Below are positions 51,043 through 61,140 of a stretch of 64,000 bases of DNA, piece after piece. The position numbers and the translations under genes were made by a program. The stretch's first letter is position 1. Every line of letters starts with the position of its first letter. Source of the stretch: Thalassotalea_H castellviae (GTDB lineage: Bacteria > Pseudomonadota > Gammaproteobacteria > Enterobacterales > Alteromonadaceae); NCBI RefSeq assembly GCF_031846185.1, contig NZ_JAVRIF010000003.1, forward strand, positions 248,001 to 312,000. Direction: 5' to 3'. A model generated the notes under the pieces. That model had not been told where the DNA came from and did no database searches. It saw only the letters and a program-made list of their open reading frames with translations.

Positions 51043-53511
51043 ATGCGTGTGTTAAAATTTGGTGGATCATCGTTGGCATCAGCTGAACGGTTTGTTCAAG
51101 TAGCCAATATCATCAAAAATCAAAGTATGTCATCAGCCGTTGGTGTCGTTGTTTCTGCGCCGCAAGGGGTTACGAATCATTTAGTGGCGATGGCAGAAAA
51201 CATTTCTGATGAAATTAAATTACAAAATGATCTGCAACATTTTAGACATGCAATTGAAACCATAATAGATGACCTTGCTGCGTCATTGAACAATTTTGAT
51301 GTTCAGCACGCTGAACAGGTCTTGGCAAATTGGGAACATCAATTAAGCCGTTACTTACAAGGGGCAACAATGTTGTCTTATTGTCCTGATCATATTCGCT
51401 CAATCATCATTAGTATTGGTGAACGAATGAGTGTTGCGATATTAGATTCAGTGTTACGGACAAGCGATATAGATGTCTCAATCTTAGCGCCAGAAAAATT
51501 TCTCAGAACGAACGACGTTTCTTTAAATGCCTTAGCTGATTTAGTGTTATGCAAAGAGAAATTTCAAGTTGAATACAACAAGTTAAATAGAGTGGCTTTG
51601 ATGCCTGGTTTTATCGGTGTTGATAGCCAAGGTCAAGTGACTACTTTAGGACGAAATGGTTCGGATTATTCTGCCGCTGTATTAGCTGTATGTACGCAAG
51701 CAGAATGTTGTGAAATTTGGACAGATGTTGATGGTGTTTATAATGCTGATCCTCGTTTAATAAAAGAAGCAAGTTTACTTGATTATTTATCTTACCAAGA
51801 GGCAATGGAATTATCATTTTTTGGTGCGAGTGTTTTACACCCTAAAACGATTGGTCCTATTGCGCAGTATCATATTCCTTGTTTAATTAAAAATACTGGC
51901 AATCCTGAAGCACCGGGGACGTTAATTGCTAATGAAAATGATCAAAAGAAACAAGTAAAAGCGATTTCAAATCTTGATGATTTAACGATGGTTAATGTCT
52001 CTGGTCCAGGTATGAAAGGTATGGTTGGTATGGCTAGCCGTGTTTTTGCTACTATGAGCCGAGATAACATTTCTATTGTATTAATTAGCCAATCATCGAG
52101 TGAATATTGTATTAGTTTCTGTATTCATTCTGCGGATGCTCGTTTAGCTGAAGAAAGTTTAAAACAAGAATTTGAACTTGAATTGTTAAATGGTTTATTA
52201 GAGCCAATTTCACTTACGCATGACTTGTCTATTGTGTCATTGGTAGGAGATGGCATGCATCACCAACAAGGTGTTGCAGCTAAATTCTTTAGCTCACTGG
52301 CACAAGCTAGAGTCAATATCGTTGCAATTGCACAAGATTCATCTGAGCGTAGTATCTCGGTTGTTATTGAAAAAAGAAAATGTACTGATGCCATGAAAGT
52401 CAGTCATCAAAATTTCTTCTCACATAAACCAACCATTGATGTTTTCTTGGTAGGTTGTGGCGTAGTTGGTAGTGAATTGATTGCCCAAATTGCACGTCAA
52501 CAACCTAAATTAAGAGCACAAAATATTTCAGTAAAAGTTTACGGTATCGCTAATAGTAAAGGAATGGTTTTTGATAAAGACGGCATTGATTTAGATAACT
52601 GGCAGCCATTATTGGCTAAAAACTGTGAGCAGCAAGCTGTCCCTGTTTCTGCTGAAAATATTAAAAAATTTGTACGCGAAAATCATTTAATTAATCCGGT
52701 TATTGTTGACTCAACATCTAATGAAAGCTTGGCAATGAGTTATGTTGATTTCTTAAACGAAGGCTTTCACGTCGTTACTCCGAATAAAAAAGCCAATACA
52801 GATTCTTGGCAATATTACCAAGCGTTAAGAACGGCTGCACAAAAAACCAATCGTCGCTTCTTATATGAAACAACGGTTGGGGCAGGTTTACCTGTTATTG
52901 ATACTTTGCAAAGTTTAATCAAAGCCGGTGATGAGTTGCAGCAATTTGAAGGGGTGTTATCAGGTTCACTCTCTTATATTTTCGGTAAGTTAGAAGAAGG
53001 GATGACGCTTTCAGAAGCTACGGCGATTGCGAAAGAAAATGGTTTTACAGAGCCAGATCCTCGTGACGATCTCAGTGGGATGGATGTTGCGCGTAAATTG
53101 TTGATCATGGCTCGCGAAGCGGGGATGCAATTAGAGTTATCGGATATTAAAGTCGACTCTGTCTTATCTCAAGGATTTGATGACAGTGGAGATGTTGCCA
53201 CTTTTATGGAAAACCTAACACAATTAGATGGGCCTTTTTCAGAAAGAATCGCGTCAGCTAAAGCAGAAGGTAAAGTTTTACGGTATATTGGCACTATCAT
53301 TGATGGTAAATGTCAAGTTTCGATAGACGCGGTCGGTCAAGACCACCCTCTATATGGCATTAAAGATGGCGAAAATGCCTTAGCTATTCATAGCCGCTAT
53401 TATCAACCTTTACCGTTTGTACTTCGAGGTTATGGTGCCGGCGCTGCCGTAACAGCAGCAGGGGTTTTCGGTGACTTATTAAGAACACTTGCGTGGGAGC
53501 AACAACACTAA
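51043..53511 (+). CDS. thrA: Bifunctional aspartokinase I/homoserine dehydrogenase I
   Basis: Phosphorylates aspartate and, after other steps, reduces aspartate semialdehyde to homoserine. N-terminal kinase domain (MRVLKFGGSSLAS), two ACT-like regulatory domains, then a homoserine dehydrogenase with Rossmann motif VFLVGCGVVGSELIAQ. 822 aa matches the enteric enzyme, with threonine feedback expected. The ATG at 51043 follows GAGGAAG. The stop overlaps the thrB start (TAATG). Confidence 0.97.
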   Translation: MRVLKFGGSSLASAERFVQVANIIKNQSMSSAVGVVVSAPQGVTNHLVAMAENISDEIKLQNDLQHFRHAIETIIDDLAASLNNFDVQHAEQVLANWEHQLSRYLQGATMLSYCPDHIRSIIISIGERMSVAILDSVLRTSDIDVSILAPEKFLRTNDVSLNALADLVLCKEKFQVEYNKLNRVALMPGFIGVDSQGQVTTLGRNGSDYSAAVLAVCTQAECCEIWTDVDGVYNADPRLIKEASLLDYLSYQEAMELSFFGASVLHPKTIGPIAQYHIPCLIKNTGNPEAPGTLIANENDQKKQVKAISNLDDLTMVNVSGPGMKGMVGMASRVFATMSRDNISIVLISQSSSEYCISFCIHSADARLAEESLKQEFELELLNGLLEPISLTHDLSIVSLVGDGMHHQQGVAAKFFSSLAQARVNIVAIAQDSSERSISVVIEKRKCTDAMKVSHQNFFSHKPTIDVFLVGCGVVGSELIAQIARQQPKLRAQNISVKVYGIANSKGMVFDKDGIDLDNWQPLLAKNCEQQAVPVSAENIKKFVRENHLINPVIVDSTSNESLAMSYVDFLNEGFHVVTPNKKANTDSWQYYQALRTAAQKTNRRFLYETTVGAGLPVIDTLQSLIKAGDELQQFEGVLSGSLSYIFGKLEEGMTLSEATAIAKENGFTEPDPRDDLSGMDVARKLLIMAREAGMQLELSDIKVDSVLSQGFDDSGDVATFMENLTQLDGPFSERIASAKAEGKVLRYIGTIIDGKCQVSIDAVGQDHPLYGIKDGENALAIHSRYYQPLPFVLRGYGAGAAVTAAGVFGDLLRTLAWEQQH

Positions 53512-54494
53512 TGAGTGAAAGCAAACAAAAAGTATCTGTATTTGCCCCAGCATCTATTGGTAATGTTAGTGTTGGTTTTGATGTATTAGGGCTAGCGGTA
53601 AAACCGATTGATGGTACCCTCTTAGGTGATGTAGTTTCGGTAGCCGCTAGTGAGTCAAATAGCTTAATTGTTCAAGGAGAGTTTGCCAAAAAACTTCCCG
53701 GTGAGCCAACCGACAATATTGTTTGGCATTGTTTGCAATTATTTAACCAAGCATTAGTTGAAATGAATCAAGCTATCGATACGGTAACCTTAACGCTTGA
53801 GAAAAAAATGCCGGTTGGCAGTGGGTTAGGTTCCAGTGCTTGCTCTGTGGTTGCGGCGCTTGAAGCGTTAAATTGTTATTATCAAACCAATCATCAATTT
53901 GGTTTTGATAAAGAAAAAATGCTATTTATGATGGGGCAAATGGAAGCGAAAATCAGCGGTAGCTTACATTATGATAATGTTGCACCTTGTTATTTTGGCG
54001 GTATGCAATTAATGGTTCCTGACAGTAATATTATCACGCGTACGTTACCTTCTTTTGATGATTGCTATTTTGTCATGGCTTACCCAGGCATTGAAGTATC
54101 CACCAAGGCGGCTCGAGATGTATTACCAGAGCGTTATTCACGCAGTGACGTTATTACCTTTGGCCAAAATTTAGCGACTTTTGTTGATGCTTGCCATCGT
54201 CATGATAAACAGCAAGCATTCTCAGTTGTAACAGATATTGTTGCACAACCTTATCGTAAACATCTTTTACCCGGTTTTGAAAATGCCTGTGATTACTTGT
54301 CTTCACAAGGTTGTTTAGCCGTAGGGATCTCAGGCTCAGGACCCACTCTGTTTTGTGTGACTGACGATAAAGAAAAAGCGCAAAGTTTTGCGCTTTGGTT
54401 AGAAGAACATTATTTACAGACTTTAAGCTCTGGAATATGTGAAGGTTTTGTTCATATATGCCAAGCAGATATTCAAGGTGCGTGTCAGATTTAA
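53511..54494 (+). CDS. thrB: Homoserine kinase
   Basis: GHMP-fold kinase phosphorylating homoserine. The ATP-binding motif PVGSGLGSSACSVVAAL is present; 327 aa is normal. It starts at the ATG overlapping the thrA stop by one base rather than at the upstream GTG. Confidence 0.97.
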   Translation: MSESKQKVSVFAPASIGNVSVGFDVLGLAVKPIDGTLLGDVVSVAASESNSLIVQGEFAKKLPGEPTDNIVWHCLQLFNQALVEMNQAIDTVTLTLEKKMPVGSGLGSSACSVVAALEALNCYYQTNHQFGFDKEKMLFMMGQMEAKISGSLHYDNVAPCYFGGMQLMVPDSNIITRTLPSFDDCYFVMAYPGIEVSTKAARDVLPERYSRSDVITFGQNLATFVDACHRHDKQQAFSVVTDIVAQPYRKHLLPGFENACDYLSSQGCLAVGISGSGPTLFCVTDDKEKAQSFALWLEEHYLQTLSSGICEGFVHICQADIQGACQI

Positions 54495-54547
54495 CAATAA
54501 AGCTTTGTTAATTCATAACGCCATTTAAGTATTAGTAGGAAGTACAA

Positions 54548-55852
54548 GTGAAATTTTATAATTTAAAAGAAAATGATGAACAAGTCAGTTTTTCTGGCGC
54601 AGTAAAGCAAGGATTAGGGCGTAACCAAGGGTTATTTTTCCCTGAGAATATACCTCAATTCGACAACATTGAAAAACTACTGGCTCTGCCAATGGTAGAA
54701 CGAAGCGTTGAAGTACTTTATCCATTTGTTAGCGAAGACTTAACGAAAGCACAACTTCTTGATATTGTCACGGATGCCTTTAATTTCCCTGCGCAAATTC
54801 AACCTATTAGTGAAAATCGAGCGATTTTGGAATTGTTTCATGGTCCAACATTAGCATTTAAAGATTTTGGTGCTCGTTTTATGGCGCGTTGTTTACAAGC
54901 TTTTAGTGCCAAAGAAGGAAATAATAAAAAAATTACCATTTTAACAGCTACTTCTGGTGATACTGGTGCTGCCGTAGCACATGCTTTTCATGGTATAGAT
55001 AACATTCGTGTTGTGATTATGTATCCAAAAGGAAAAATCAGTTTATTACAAGAGAAAATGTTCACGACGCTTGGTGGCAATATTGAAACAATCGCTGTTG
55101 ATGGAGATTTTGATGATTGCCAAGCGCTAGTCAAACAATCTTTTGATGATAAAGCGTTAAAAGAGGCAATTGGATTAAATTCTGCCAATTCTATCAATAT
55201 TAGTCGTTTACTTGCGCAAATTTGTTATTACTTTGAAGCTGTCGCTCAACTGTATCGTCAAAAAGGTGCTGCGGCCCTAGACAATATTGTTTTTTCTGTG
55301 CCAAGTGGTAATTTTGGTAATTTAACGGCAGGTTTATTTGCTAAAGCGATGGGGTTACCTATTAAACGTTTTATCGCGGCAACAAACGCTAATGATACAG
55401 TTCCGCGTTATTTAAAAACCGGCGAATGGTCACCGAATGAAACAGTCGCCACAATGTCTAATGCGATGGATGTAAGCAACCCGAATAACTGGCCTCGTGT
55501 CGAGTTTATGTTGAAGTCTGGTTTAGTCGAGAAAGATTGTGTCAGCTCGGTTTCTATCGATGAAGAGCAAACACAAATGACGGTAATTGGTTTAGCAAAA
55601 CTTGGTTATATTAGTGAGCCTCATGCTGCAGTTGCATATAAAGCATTACAATATAATGCTACTGATGAGGAGTTTGGGGTGTTTTTAGGTACCGCTCACC
55701 CAGCTAAATTTAAAGAAGTTGTTGAAAGTACTTTAGGTCAACCGATTGGTTTACCTAAAGAATTAGCTGATTGTGCGTCTGAGACTATTCTTTCGGTTGA
55801 ACAAAGTACTGAGTTTAACGATTTAAGACAGTATTTATTAGCAAAAGCATAA
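54548..55852 (+). CDS. thrC: Threonine synthase
   Basis: PLP enzyme making threonine from phosphohomoserine. Lys105 in FHGPTLAFKDFG binds PLP, and SGDTGAAVAHAFHG and NSINISRLLAQ are present. 434 aa. Starts with GTG after AGGAAG, 53 bases after thrB. A terminator follows that runs up to ung. Confidence 0.97.
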   Translation: MKFYNLKENDEQVSFSGAVKQGLGRNQGLFFPENIPQFDNIEKLLALPMVERSVEVLYPFVSEDLTKAQLLDIVTDAFNFPAQIQPISENRAILELFHGPTLAFKDFGARFMARCLQAFSAKEGNNKKITILTATSGDTGAAVAHAFHGIDNIRVVIMYPKGKISLLQEKMFTTLGGNIETIAVDGDFDDCQALVKQSFDDKALKEAIGLNSANSINISRLLAQICYYFEAVAQLYRQKGAAALDNIVFSVPSGNFGNLTAGLFAKAMGLPIKRFIAATNANDTVPRYLKTGEWSPNETVATMSNAMDVSNPNNWPRVEFMLKSGLVEKDCVSSVSIDEEQTQMTVIGLAKLGYISEPHAAVAYKALQYNATDEEFGVFLGTAHPAKFKEVVESTLGQPIGLPKELADCASETILSVEQSTEFNDLRQYLLAKA

Positions 55853-55886
55853 ATTTTTATTTATTTAAAACTTGATACGTTAAACT

Positions 55887-55917
55887 AAGGGCACTGTTAA
55901 ATAACTGCCCTTTTTTT
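55887..55917 (+). terminator. Terminator of the thr operon, abutting the ung start
   Basis: AAGGGCA (55887-55893) pairs with TGCCCTT (55906-55912) and the T run (55911-55917) ends one base before the ung ATG. Confidence 0.85.
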
Positions 55918-56616
55918 ATGTCTGAAATTTTACCGCAATGGCACGCGATAATTACGCGCGAAAGTAATAAACCATACTTTATTGAATTACAAAAAAACTT
56001 GGCAAAGCAAAGAAAAGATCATGCCATTTTTCCACCAGAAAAAGATGTCTTTAATGCGTTTACTTATTGTGATTTGGCTGATATTAAAGTCGTTATTATC
56101 GGTCAAGATCCATATCATGGCGTTGGAAAAGATAATCAACCTCAAGCCCATGGCTTGGCCTTTTCAGTAAATCCTAACATTAAAGTTCCACCATCTTTAG
56201 CGAATATTTACAAAGAGCTAGTAACAGATATTGACGGTTTTGAAATCCCCGAACATGGCAATCTTGTTGAGTGGGCAAAGCAAGGGGTATTATTGCTTAA
56301 TACGGTGTTAACGGTTAAGCAAGGCCAAGCGCATGCTCATGCTAAATTAGGCTGGGAAAAATTCACTGATGCTATTATTGACGAAATTAATCAAAAAAAT
56401 ACTGGGTGTTGCTTTTTGTTATGGGGCAGCCATGCTCAGAAAAAAGGCCGTAATATTAATCTTAACAAGCATTGCGTTTTAACCTCAGTGCATCCGTCTC
56501 CGTTATCGGCTTATCGTGGTTTTTTTGGTTGTGGGCACTTCTCAAAAGCTAATGCTTGGTTGGCAAAAAATAATAACAACATTATTAATTGGCAATTACA
56601 AAATAACAGCCAATAA
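55918..56616 (+). CDS. ung: Uracil-DNA glycosylase
   Basis: Removes uracil from DNA for base excision repair. Catalytic Asp64 in GQDPYHG and the HPSPLSAYRGFFGCGHF loop with the catalytic His are intact. 232 aa begins like other Ung proteins, so the start is right by homology. The ATG immediately follows a T run, so there is no Shine-Dalgarno sequence; translation would be by read-through, leaderless or from a promoter inside thrC. A terminator follows. Confidence 0.95.
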   Translation: MSEILPQWHAIITRESNKPYFIELQKNLAKQRKDHAIFPPEKDVFNAFTYCDLADIKVVIIGQDPYHGVGKDNQPQAHGLAFSVNPNIKVPPSLANIYKELVTDIDGFEIPEHGNLVEWAKQGVLLLNTVLTVKQGQAHAHAKLGWEKFTDAIIDEINQKNTGCCFLLWGSHAQKKGRNINLNKHCVLTSVHPSPLSAYRGFFGCGHFSKANAWLAKNNNNIINWQLQNNSQ

Positions 56617-56640
56617 AAAAGGCTTCATTAGAAGCCTTTT
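56617..56640 (+). terminator. Terminator after ung
   Basis: AAAAGGCTTC (56617-56626) pairs with GAAGCCTTTT (56631-56640) around loop ATTA; works in both directions between ung and the converging PEP-CTERM gene. Confidence 0.93.
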
Positions 56641-56660
56641 CAAATAAAATGATATTACAC

Positions 56661-57206
56661 TTAAACTTGTTTTTGCTTACGTGATAACCCTAAGCATGCT
56701 AAAGCTAAGCCAAAAATAGCAACACTTGTCGGCTCTGGCACGCTAACACTTTGTGAAACTAACCATGCACCAGCATTACCTTGATCAGCAGTTGAAACAT
56801 GCGTGTCATTACAACAACTATAATGGATATACATACCACCATTTGCAGTATGTAACCAATCTGAAGAGGCAATCGTTGGATCAGCAACTAAATCTAATAC
56901 GAGCTTGGCACCACCAGCTAGAAAGTTGTGTGAAGTTGTGGATGTCACAGTTTCACCTGTGATGTTTGAAAATAACTGGTTTAATTGTGCTGTTGTTGCC
57001 AATACCCAAGTACGGCCATTAAAAGTAACGCCAGCACCAAAGTAGCTGCTGGTATTTGCCGCCATTATATCAATATCAAGGAAGTCTAATCCTTGCGCCG
57101 TATCAGTTGTATAATCATTGTAATCAATGATTGTAGCTTGAGACGAAAATGCGCAGATTAATAGCGTAAATAAAGCAATAGACTTTTTAATAGATTGGAT
57201 AAACAT
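56661..57206 (-). CDS. PEP-CTERM surface protein
   Basis: Exported protein with an N-terminal signal peptide (SIALFTLLICAFSSQA) and the C-terminal PEP-CTERM signal (VPEPTSVAIFGLALACLG then RKQKQ), cut by exosortase and linked to polysaccharide or the envelope. The mature domain of about 130 residues is of unknown function, with an Asp/Thr-rich beta-like pattern. 181 aa. Single gene. The EpsH-type exosortase is not in the window. Confidence 0.9.
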   Translation of the reverse strand: MFIQSIKKSIALFTLLICAFSSQATIIDYNDYTTDTAQGLDFLDIDIMAANTSSYFGAGVTFNGRTWVLATTAQLNQLFSNITGETVTSTTSHNFLAGGAKLVLDLVADPTIASSDWLHTANGGMYIHYSCCNDTHVSTADQGNAGAWLVSQSVSVPEPTSVAIFGLALACLGLSRKQKQV

Positions 57207-57530
57207 GTTGTTTTCCTTTTTTAAACATTATTGTTATCTATGTGTTTCAAAGCATAATTCAAGCCAATACTGTAAGTGACTGTTATGTATGTGTTTATTG
57301 GTTTATGGCGATTTAAGAAAGCACAGAGTGTAAAAAAAACAGACATTCAATTCTTCTGAAATAATTTTCTAATTTAATAATGATGTAGGTGTTTTTGTAG
57401 GTATATAAAACTATAAAATAGATTAAATAGAAATTTATTTGCTATTAATTGTTTTTATATTGGTTTTACTTGCTCCTTTAATAAGGGTTGATAGAATATA
57501 TCGAATGTTTTACTTGGTTTTGGTGTTGTT
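57207..57530. other. Intergenic region between the PEP-CTERM gene and the aminotransferase
   Basis: AT-rich, 324 bases, divergent promoter region; no repeat or RNA gene stands out. Confidence 0.5.
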
Positions 57531-59048
57531 ATGTCTTTAGAAAATTACTTTATTCCCTTTCGTCGTCATGTCATAGGTAATGATTTATCTCATCAAATTA
57601 ATGGTCAAAACCTCGCAATTATCTATGCTGATTGGACGGCGAGCGGCCGTTTATATCAACCAATTGAAGATTATATAACCAATACGCTTGGTCCTTATGT
57701 TGCTAATACTCATACTGAAACCAACCTTACAGGCAGTGCGATGACGCATGCTTATCATGAGGCGCAACATGTTATTAAAAAGCACGTTAATGCTTGTAGC
57801 AATGATGTGTTAATTACGGCTGAAGCCGGTATGACTGGAGTGATCAATAAATTTCAACGTATTTTAGGTTTACGTATTCCTGAGCGTATGCAAGAACAAG
57901 TGAGCTTTAATGAAATTGATAAGCCTGTCGTTTTTATCACTCATATGGAGCATCATTCTAATCAAACGTCTTGGTATGAATGCGATGTTACTTTGGAGAT
58001 CATAGATCCTGACAGCAACGGCTTACCATCATTAGAGCATTTACAAACATTATTAGAAGAGTATCGAGACAGAAAAGTCAAAATAGGCTCTTTTTCCGCC
58101 TGTTCAAATGTTACGGGGATCAAGACTCCTTATTATCAACTCGCTGAAATAATGCATGAACATAATGGCTTGTGCTTTGTTGATTTTGCTTGTTCAGCGC
58201 CATATGTTGATATTGATATGCATCCGACAAACCCTAAACAAGCTCTTGATGCCATTTATTTCTCACCTCACAAATTTCTTGGTGGTCCGGGGAGTTCAGG
58301 CGTTTTAGTGTTTAATAAATCCTTGTATAAAAATAAAGTCCCTGATCATCCAGGTGGCGGAACGGTGACATGGACGAACCCTTGGGGAGAGCATAGTTTT
58401 TTCGATGATATCGCTTTACGTGAAGACGGTGGCACCCCAGGATTTTTACAATGTATTCGTACCGCTTTAGCGATTAAAGTAAAGGAGGCGATGGGGGTAA
58501 AAAATATTGCCTTGCGTGAAAAAGAAATTACAGATTATGTGATGGATAATTTAAGTAAAAATGAACGTGTAGTGATGTTAGAGCCAAACATGAAAGACCG
58601 TTTAGCGATAGTGTCATTTTACGTACTGGGAGCGCATTACAATTTAGTGGTTCGAATCCTTAATGATCGCTTTGGCGTGCAAACGCGTGGCGGTTGTTCT
58701 TGTGCTGGGACCTATGGTCATATACTCCTTAATGTTGATCATGATACTTCGAATAAAATCACTAAGAAAATTAACTCGGGGGATTACGCGGAAAAACCGG
58801 GTTGGATCCGCGCATCTTTTCATCCAACTATGTCGAATAAAGAAATTGAATTTGTCGTCGATGCTATTCATCAAGTTACTGAAAATATTGACCAATGGAG
58901 CCAAGAATATCGCTTTAATCCAGCGACAGGCGATTTTGAACATTGTCATTTAGCGGTTGAGTTTCCAGAACTTAAAGGGTTTGATCCGATGCATTCGTGT
59001 TCAGTGAATAAAGCTAACCCTTCAATTTTGCATCGTATTTTTGGTTAA
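57531..59048 (+). CDS. Class V aminotransferase / cysteine-desulfurase-like protein
   Basis: PLP-dependent fold type I enzyme. Lys248 in YFSPHKFLGGPGSSGVLVF binds PLP, and the C-terminal Cys motif RGGCSCAG could serve as a persulfide site, as in SufS/CsdA-like enzymes. 505 aa is longer than typical cysteine desulfurases (about 400), with extra C-terminal residues. The substrate is unknown; it may act on selenocysteine, cysteine or an amino acid. Starts at the ATG at 57531. No Fe-S assembly genes lie nearby. Confidence 0.85.
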   Translation: MSLENYFIPFRRHVIGNDLSHQINGQNLAIIYADWTASGRLYQPIEDYITNTLGPYVANTHTETNLTGSAMTHAYHEAQHVIKKHVNACSNDVLITAEAGMTGVINKFQRILGLRIPERMQEQVSFNEIDKPVVFITHMEHHSNQTSWYECDVTLEIIDPDSNGLPSLEHLQTLLEEYRDRKVKIGSFSACSNVTGIKTPYYQLAEIMHEHNGLCFVDFACSAPYVDIDMHPTNPKQALDAIYFSPHKFLGGPGSSGVLVFNKSLYKNKVPDHPGGGTVTWTNPWGEHSFFDDIALREDGGTPGFLQCIRTALAIKVKEAMGVKNIALREKEITDYVMDNLSKNERVVMLEPNMKDRLAIVSFYVLGAHYNLVVRILNDRFGVQTRGGCSCAGTYGHILLNVDHDTSNKITKKINSGDYAEKPGWIRASFHPTMSNKEIEFVVDAIHQVTENIDQWSQEYRFNPATGDFEHCHLAVEFPELKGFDPMHSCSVNKANPSILHRIFG

Positions 59049-59086
59049 TGAAAAATCGATTGATAAACACTTTTGTCATAAGTTTA

Positions 59087-59653
59087 TCAATCGAATTCGA
59101 TAAGCATTTCAGCGGCACTACAATGGCAAGTTTTGCCGCATACAGGGCAAATATAACCTTGTTTACTCAATTCAAGCCATCGATCATTATGAATCTTCAT
59201 TAACTTACCACCACATTTAGTGAAATATTTTACGGCACTATTTCCAGGACTCTGCATCCATAAATGGCTGACACCCGCATCGGCTCCTTGCTGTTTTGCC
59301 GCAGTAATGGCTAATTGCAGTAATTGACTACCTATGCCGTAGCCGCGATAGTTTTCATCAACAGTGTTGCATTTAAAATAACATACTTTGTTTTGCTCGC
59401 TAGGCCACAGTTCAGGCGAACACCATGAATCTACTGGCCAATTTCCCACAGCAAAGGTAACTCGAAAACCGACTAATTTGTCATCATCATAAGCGACAAA
59501 ACCGGCATTAGTACCATTTTTTATGCCTTTTTGAACCCATTGTTCAAGGTTTTGTGCATTGATATATCCTTCACCATGAACTTGTGTGCCTAGTTCAATG
59601 ACTGCTTGATAATCTTCAGGTGTTATCGCGTGATAGCGTATGGTGTTTTTCAT
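59087..59653 (-). CDS. GNAT acetyltransferase with Cys-rich tail
   Basis: Acyl-CoA-dependent N-acetyltransferase fold: MKNTIRYHAITPEDYQAVIE, GYGIGSQLLQLAITAAKQQG (acyl-CoA loop) and NSAVKYFTKCGGK are visible. The last 23 residues GYICPVCGKTCHC... contain four Cys that could bind zinc, which is unusual for GNATs. The ATG at 59653 (188 aa) is chosen; the frame extending upstream overlaps the divergent oxidoreductase gene. Substrate unknown. Converges with the aminotransferase gene. Confidence 0.82.
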   Translation of the reverse strand: MKNTIRYHAITPEDYQAVIELGTQVHGEGYINAQNLEQWVQKGIKNGTNAGFVAYDDDKLVGFRVTFAVGNWPVDSWCSPELWPSEQNKVCYFKCNTVDENYRGYGIGSQLLQLAITAAKQQGADAGVSHLWMQSPGNSAVKYFTKCGGKLMKIHNDRWLELSKQGYICPVCGKTCHCSAAEMLIEFD

Positions 59654-59721
59654 TATTAATTTGATTGATCTTTTGCTGATTATTGTTAGTTTACCATTGG
59701 AATAATAATTTAGGGAAACCG

Positions 59722-61059
59722 ATGTACGATCCTCTTCATGATAAGTCACCAGGTTGCGGAGAAAAATACCCCAACAGTTACTGGGCAAATACCTCAGGTG
59801 TAGCTCCTGAGAATGACGGTAAATTAGCGCAAGATATAGATGTTGACGTTGCAATAATTGGTGCGGGTTATACAGGAATGTCTTGTGCTTTACATCTTGC
59901 CAGAGAGCATAACATTAAAGCACATGTGCTAGAAGCGAATCAAACGTCTTGGGGATGCAGTGGTCGAAACGCTGGCTTTATTTTAAAATCATCAGGAAGA
60001 AAATCTTTTTCAACCATGCAAAAGCAATGGGGTGAAGAAGTGATGCGTGGTATTTATCAAGAAATGTCGGCGGGCGTTGAAACTGTTAATCAGTTGATTC
60101 ATGAAGGCATTGACTGTGATCCACAAAGCTTAGGCTATATAAAGGTTGCGCATAAAGCCAATAAACTGAATGAGTTGATTGAACTGGCGAAATTGCAAAA
60201 AAAAATGTTTGGATATGATGTTGAAATATTATCGAAAGATGAATTAAGTCAACAATATATGGATGATAAAAATGCATATGGTGCTATTCGTTATCAAGAT
60301 GGTTTTGGTTTAAATCCGTTGAAATTAGCATGGGGCTATCAAAAGTTAGCACGAGAAGCTGGGGCTAAAATTTATTGCTCATCGCCAGTTATTGATTGGC
60401 ATAAAAATGGCCAAGTTCAGCAATTAATTACCCCTCAAGGAATAGTAAAGGCAAAGAAAGTGGTTATTGCTACTAATGGTTATACCCCTAAAAATTTTAA
60501 TGTTTTAGTCTCTGATCGTACCTTACCAGTGCTTTCTCAAATTATAGTGACAGAGCCCTTAACTGAGGCACAAATGGCTGCATGTAATTTTCTTACTTCA
60601 AATGTGGTGATGGATACAAGGGCATTAAAATACTATTATCGAAAATTACCTGATAATCGCATTCTATTTGGTGGCAGAGGAGCTATTACAGGGAAGGGCG
60701 CAGAAGATCCATATTATGCCAAAAGATTATTGTCCGTATTAAAAAGCAGTTTCCCGGCCTTACATTCGTTAAATATTGCCTATGCTTGGTCAGGCTGGAT
60801 TTGTATGGCATTAGATGACTTACCACACATTTTCCAGAATGACACGAAAGATGTTTTTTATAGTATGGGATATTGCGGTGCAGGAGTGTCATTCTCTGTT
60901 CAAGCAGGTAAACGTTTAGCAGATAAGGTCGCTGAAAAGTCGGTTCCACATTTACCTTTATATGACCGCCCGTTGCCTAAGTTTCCTTTAGCGCCATTAA
61001 GACGTGTCGGGCAGTGGGGTTACTTTCATTATGGAAAAATTAAAGATACGTGGTTTTAA
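59722..61059 (+). CDS. FAD-dependent amine/amino acid oxidoreductase
   Basis: DAO-family flavoenzyme. Dinucleotide-binding motif DVAIIGAGYTGMSCALHL (about residues 42-59), GCSGRNAGF and the C-terminal GYCGAGVSFSVQAGKRLADKV are present, as in PuuB-like gamma-glutamylputrescine or D-amino acid oxidases. The ATG at 59722 has AGGGA upstream. 445 aa. It is divergent from the GNAT gene, so the two may deal with the same amine (inference). A strong terminator follows. Confidence 0.87.
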   Translation: MYDPLHDKSPGCGEKYPNSYWANTSGVAPENDGKLAQDIDVDVAIIGAGYTGMSCALHLAREHNIKAHVLEANQTSWGCSGRNAGFILKSSGRKSFSTMQKQWGEEVMRGIYQEMSAGVETVNQLIHEGIDCDPQSLGYIKVAHKANKLNELIELAKLQKKMFGYDVEILSKDELSQQYMDDKNAYGAIRYQDGFGLNPLKLAWGYQKLAREAGAKIYCSSPVIDWHKNGQVQQLITPQGIVKAKKVVIATNGYTPKNFNVLVSDRTLPVLSQIIVTEPLTEAQMAACNFLTSNVVMDTRALKYYYRKLPDNRILFGGRGAITGKGAEDPYYAKRLLSVLKSSFPALHSLNIAYAWSGWICMALDDLPHIFQNDTKDVFYSMGYCGAGVSFSVQAGKRLADKVAEKSVPHLPLYDRPLPKFPLAPLRRVGQWGYFHYGKIKDTWF

Positions 61060-61074
61060 GCATCATAGTTCACT

Positions 61075-61105
61075 AAAAACACCAGCTGAAATAGCTGGTG
61101 TTTTT
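61075..61105. terminator. Bidirectional terminator after the oxidoreductase
   Basis: AAAAACACCAGCT (61075-61087) pairs perfectly with AGCTGGTGTTTTT (61093-61105) around a 5 base loop; serves this gene and the converging lipoprotein gene. Confidence 0.95.
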
Positions 61106-61140
61106 CAATGTTAGAGCGCCGTAAAAATTTACTTTCGTTG

